Shown: one piece after another, positions 60,954 to 64,000 of the stretch
How positions within the stretch are numbered: position 1 is the stretch's first letter
Layout: every line of letters begins with the position of its first letter
NCBI GenBank assembly: GCA_002166865.1
Contig: NHTQ01000002.1
Span: 620,001 to 684,000 of the forward strand
Length of the DNA stretch: 64,000 nucleotides
Source of the DNA: Rhodobacteraceae bacterium WFHF2C18
Lineage (GTDB): Bacteria > Pseudomonadota > Alphaproteobacteria > Rhodobacterales > Rhodobacteraceae
Direction of reading: 5' to 3'
Translations under genes and position numbers: made by a program
Notes under the pieces: model-generated
Told to the model about the DNA's origin: nothing
What the model saw: the letters and a program-made list of their open reading frames with translations, nothing else
Database searches by the model: none

Positions 60954-62101
60954 CACTCGCCGCTCAGCGCGTCGGTCGCGTTGGAGACCGATCCGACGAC
61001 GCCGAGCGTGCCGGTCAGGGCCGAGATGACCTTGCTCCACTGGGCGAAGGGCGCCTCGGTGACATAGAGCGTGTCGTCGTCGCGCACCACGAAATCGCGG
61101 GCCAGGAACATGCCGTTGGGCTGTGTCAGATCCAGCACGTAGATCATGCGCTGCGGCCCGATCAGGTCATCGCGGCCCAGCACCTGGTTGGCGATCGCGG
61201 CCGGTTCGTTGCGCATGATGAAGACGCCGGTGGGATCGGCGGCATTGGCCATCAGCCCACCGACCTGCGCGATGGCCTCGATCGCGCTGAGGGTCTGGGA
61301 TTCGAAGGGCACGCGCGCCTGCGCGCCGGTGGCGCCGAGGGCGGTGAAGGCGCGGGTGTCGGCCTCCACCAGGATCCGGTCGCCGCCGCGGAGCGCGATG
61401 TCGAGGGACTCGTCCTCGAAGAGGTCCTGGAACCAGATCTTGCTGCGCATGTCGCCGCGGATCACGGTGACCTGCGCGATCTCGGGTTTGACCGCGACGC
61501 CGCCGGCCGCGGCGAGCATCGCCGACAGGGTGCGCGTGGGCCGTTCGATGGGGTAGACCCCCTGGCCGCTGATCGCGCCGACGATCGAGACGGTCGCGCC
61601 GTCCCCGGCAAGGCGGCGGACCTGCACCTGCGGGTCCGGGGTCTGTTCGTCGAGCTTGTCGGTGATGATGCGGCGGATCGCTTCGGGCGTGTTGCCGGCG
61701 GCGCGGATGCGCCCGGCATAGGGCACGAAGATGAACCCCGAGCCGTCGACCTGCACCTCCTCCAGCACGGTCTGGTTCTGGGTCTCGCCGGCCAGCAGCC
61801 CGTCGTCCACGTTTTCCCAGATGGTCAGGCCCAGGGTGTCGCCCGGGCGGATGGTGTCCGAGCCCAGCCGGCCGGCGTTTCGGAACGCCTCGGAGAAGCC
61901 GAGGGCGGGCTGCACGGCGGTGGCGCGGGTCACGCGGTCGTTCACGGTGACGACGAAGGCATCGCCCTCGCGCTGCACCGAACCGGCGAAGATCTCGCGC
62001 TTGTTGGGGCCTTGGCGGGGAAGGACGCCGCAGGACGCGACCAGCGACACGGCGACGGCAAGCGCGACGATCCGCGCCCGGCGGGAAGGAAGGGGTTTCA
62101 C
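60953..62101 (-). CDS. Outer-membrane polysaccharide export lipoprotein (Wza/KpsD-like)
   Basis: A 382-residue protein. The start is GTG 62101 (KPLPSRRARIVAL), with GAGGAG upstream. The signal ends in a lipobox (SLVASC, Cys24). A poly_export domain (RPGDTLGLTIWENVD, VPYAGRIRAAGNTPEAI) and SLBB-type repeats (SIVGAISGQGVYPI, TVIRGDMRSKIW) follow. It forms the outer-membrane channel for capsular polysaccharide. It is co-transcribed with kpsC. A longer upstream frame is not real. Confidence 0.9.
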   Translation of the reverse strand: MKPLPSRRARIVALAVAVSLVASCGVLPRQGPNKREIFAGSVQREGDAFVVTVNDRVTRATAVQPALGFSEAFRNAGRLGSDTIRPGDTLGLTIWENVDDGLLAGETQNQTVLEEVQVDGSGFIFVPYAGRIRAAGNTPEAIRRIITDKLDEQTPDPQVQVRRLAGDGATVSIVGAISGQGVYPIERPTRTLSAMLAAAGGVAVKPEIAQVTVIRGDMRSKIWFQDLFEDESLDIALRGGDRILVEADTRAFTALGATGAQARVPFESQTLSAIEAIAQVGGLMANAADPTGVFIMRNEPAAIANQVLGRDDLIGPQRMIYVLDLTQPNGMFLARDFVVRDDDTLYVTEAPFAQWSKVISALTGTLGVVGSVSNATDALSGE

Positions 62102-62196
62102 TGCTCGGTCTCCTCGACCTGTTCTCGTTCTGCCTTGGTTTTTCCGGCAACCTACAGGAATCCGAGTAGAAAATCCAGCGTCAGGTGATTCGCCCG

Positions 62197-63489
62197 TCAG
62201 GTCACCAGGCGCAACTGTTGCCGTGGCGCCGCGGTGCCGGCCTTGAGCGCGTCGTAGGGGTCTTCCGCGGCAAGCATCATGTCGACCACCTGCCGCAGGA
62301 GCTGTCGCCGCCCGCGCGCCGAGTAGAAGCCGCCGGGCACCTGGCTGGTTTCCAGAAGGAACCGGCGGTAATCGGCATAGGCGGCGCGGTCGGGGCGTTC
62401 GGCCCCGGCGAAGAAGTCCCTGACCGGCTTGGTCGAGACGAACTCGGGCTTGGCATAGACCGCGGCGCCGAAGGTCTTGAGCGGGATCCCGCGCCAGAGC
62501 ACCTGCTGCGCGGCGGTGGAGTTCACGGTGACGGCGCTGCGCGCCTCGTCGAGGAGGCCGGCCAGCTTGCCGCCGCGCACGTAATGGACGCGGTCGGCCA
62601 CGCCGTGGGCCCGTGAGATGCGACGCAGCACCCGTCGCACGGGGGCGCGGCCGTCTTCCAGCGGGTGATCCTTGACGACCAGGTGGTGATGCGGCGGCGC
62701 GCCGTCGGCAAAGCCGCTGATCACCGTTTCCAGGAATTCCGCCGTCGTGTCGAAGGGCGAATGTGCCTGGAAGCTGGCATCGTGTTCCAGTTGCAGCAGG
62801 GCCAGGTGATAGGGGAAGCCGCCGTGGCGGATGCGCAGCGTGGCCAGGCGACGCTCGATCGCGCGGACGGGCATCAGCAGCAGCCGCCGCAGGTGTAGCC
62901 GGAATTCCCGTGCCACGCTGATCCGTCGGTGCGGCCGGAAATTGCGGTATCGGCGATTGGCCAGCAGGACCAGACCGTGATAGGCAGCGCCGTAGAACAC
63001 GTGCTGACGCATGTCGCCCCAACTGGCGGGGGGCAGGGCGCTGTCCAGGTCCGATCCGGCCAAGGCCTTGCGCATCTGGGCCAGGTCCATTTCCATCAGG
63101 CGGGAGTTCCCGTTGGCGCCGTCGCGCTCGTAGGTGACCCAGTAGGGCCGCAGGTAGCCCTCTTCGAAGACGTGGATGCGCAGCCCGGCGGCGCGCGCGT
63201 GCGCAACCGCCGCGGCATGGATCGGGCGGGTGTCGCCGTAGAGCACCAGGTCGGTGACCTGCTTGTCGCGGATGAGCCGCGCAAAGGTGTCCGGCCAGTC
63301 CGCCAGCGTGCCGAAGTAGGGGATGTAGCTGCCCCGGTCGGCCCAGAAGGCCGCGTCGCCGGCATTGAATCCCACGCGCCAGACCCGCGCCCCGGCCCGG
63401 CGCAGCATCCGCCCCAGGCGCCCGAAGAAGGGCCCGTGCGGCCCTTGCAGGAAAAGGAACGTCCGGCCGTGACCGGTCGGGGCGTGCAT
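62197..63489 (-). CDS. kpsS: KpsS-type capsule protein
   Basis: A 430-residue protein of the capsule biosynthesis family. It has FLFLQGPHGPFFGRLGRML at the N-terminus, RIHVFEEGYLRPYWVT, VVKDHPLEDGRAP and VTVNSTAAQQVLWRGIPLK, all typical of KpsS, a beta-Kdo transferase. GAGGAG precedes ATG 63489. The ABC transporter genes (kpsM, kpsT, kpsE) are not in the window. It is divergent from ribE. Confidence 0.9.
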   Translation of the reverse strand: MHAPTGHGRTFLFLQGPHGPFFGRLGRMLRRAGARVWRVGFNAGDAAFWADRGSYIPYFGTLADWPDTFARLIRDKQVTDLVLYGDTRPIHAAAVAHARAAGLRIHVFEEGYLRPYWVTYERDGANGNSRLMEMDLAQMRKALAGSDLDSALPPASWGDMRQHVFYGAAYHGLVLLANRRYRNFRPHRRISVAREFRLHLRRLLLMPVRAIERRLATLRIRHGGFPYHLALLQLEHDASFQAHSPFDTTAEFLETVISGFADGAPPHHHLVVKDHPLEDGRAPVRRVLRRISRAHGVADRVHYVRGGKLAGLLDEARSAVTVNSTAAQQVLWRGIPLKTFGAAVYAKPEFVSTKPVRDFFAGAERPDRAAYADYRRFLLETSQVPGGFYSARGRRQLLRQVVDMMLAAEDPYDALKAGTAAPRQQLRLVT

Positions 63490-63624
63490 GGCGGCTCCTC
63501 GGGTTTGCGATGATGTCAGGAATAGTCTGAAAATCTGTCAGAATTAAGGCCCGATCTTTCCGCGGCTTGCCAGCGGGGGGCGGGCCGGCTACCTCTGGCG
63601 GGCAAGGCAGGGGAGAAACGCCAG

Positions 63625-64000
63625 ATGTTCACCGGCATCATCACGGACGTGGGCCGCATCCGCGGGATCGAACGGCGCGGCGATCTGCGGGCGCGGATCG
63701 CCACCGGCTACGACACCGGGGGCATCGAGATCGGTGCCTCGATCGCCTGTGACGGGGTGTGCCTGACGGTGGTGGACCTGGGCGACGACTGGTTCGCCGT
63801 CGACGTCTCGGCCGAGACGCTGTCGAAAACCAATCTCGACGCCTGGGCCGAGGGCAGCCGGGTGAACCTGGAACGGTCGCTGAAGGTCGGCGACGAACTG
63901 GGCGGGCATATCGTGGCCGGCCATGTCGACGGCCTGGCCGAGGTCGTTGCCGTGACCGATGAGGGCGACAGCACCCGCGTGACCCTGCGCGCGCCCGAAC
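63625..64000 (+). CDS. ribE: Riboflavin synthase alpha chain, N-terminal part (runs off window)
   Basis: The first ~125 residues of riboflavin synthase: MFTGIITDVGRI is the hallmark N-terminus, and SIACDGVCLTVVDLG and LGGHIVAGHVDGLAE are conserved lumazine-binding motifs of the first domain. The C-terminal half is outside. ATG 63625 follows GGGGAG. It belongs to the same pathway as ribD, but a capsule cluster and ZIP gene lie between them. Confidence 0.95.
   Translation, partial: MFTGIITDVGRIRGIERRGDLRARIATGYDTGGIEIGASIACDGVCLTVVDLGDDWFAVDVSAETLSKTNLDAWAEGSRVNLERSLKVGDELGGHIVAGHVDGLAEVVAVTDEGDSTRVTLRAPE

Noticed and set aside
60953..63022. Export protein frame extended to 689 residues
   Set aside because: The extra part overlaps kpsS out of frame; the lipoprotein signal begins at the GTG at 62101.
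63490..63624. Possible FMN riboswitch ahead of ribE
   Set aside because: The conserved RFN element segments are not present in the 135-base leader.

Overview
The window is high-GC DNA from an alphaproteobacterium, most likely a marine Rhodobacteraceae (Roseobacter-type) chromosome. This is inferred from gene content: two TRAP transporters, soxBDAG sarcosine oxidase, a dimethylglycine dehydrogenase-type flavoprotein, Xsc, a Tad pilus cluster, dnaG-rpoD, nrdR-ribD and KpsC/KpsS capsule proteins. No 16S gene or species-specific marker is present, so the genus is not called.

Layout. 1-4.2 kb is accessory: the C-terminal part of a UvrD-like helicase, then a tight two-gene unit (PIN-domain protein plus zinc-ribbon protein) that I cannot assign to a known system. 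4.7-20.3 kb holds a small methyltransferase, a dimethylglycine/sarcosine dehydrogenase with a divergent BetI-like TetR regulator and a palindromic operator, a complete dctBD-dctPQM C4-dicarboxylate module, a PAP2 phosphatase and a secreted metzincin-like protease with a secreted partner. 20.7-27.1 kb is a sulfonate locus: xsc and a YeiH/TauZ-type exporter on one strand, a TRAP transporter on the other, and TauR-like direct repeats between them.

28.2-32.4 kb is a decayed integrative element at tRNA-Glu(TTC). A 17-bp copy of the tRNA 3' end lies 4.1 kb away, and the integrase is cut off by an IS3-family element that is itself interrupted by an IS110/IS1111-family element. 32.5-36.6 kb is core: hom, glpX and recJ on the minus strand. 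36.7-42.4 kb holds a lipoprotein, a TetR regulator with a perfect operator, a pirin and a three-gene TadG/TadE-like operon.

42.7-49.3 kb carries an NAD(P)-glutamate dehydrogenase and soxBDAG. Together with the flavoprotein at 5.5 kb this suggests oxidation of methylated glycines (dimethylglycine, sarcosine) as carbon and nitrogen sources. 49.6-53.7 kb is dnaG-rpoD. 54.4-58.9 kb contains hlyU, dodecin, yjbQ, an SDR, nrdR, ribD and a ZIP transporter. 58.9-63.5 kb contains kpsS, kpsD/wza-like and kpsC on the minus strand, lying between ribD and the start of ribE, which runs off the window end.

The most interesting signals are: the uncharacterised PIN/zinc-ribbon pair next to a helicase; a DctD-like regulator lacking the sigma-54 contact loop, followed by two phased dyads; the attachment-site scar with nested insertion sequences and a possible bridge-RNA region; the TauR-like repeats; and stem-loops between the binding-protein and permease genes of both TRAP operons. 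All calls are from reading the sequence; no database search was run.
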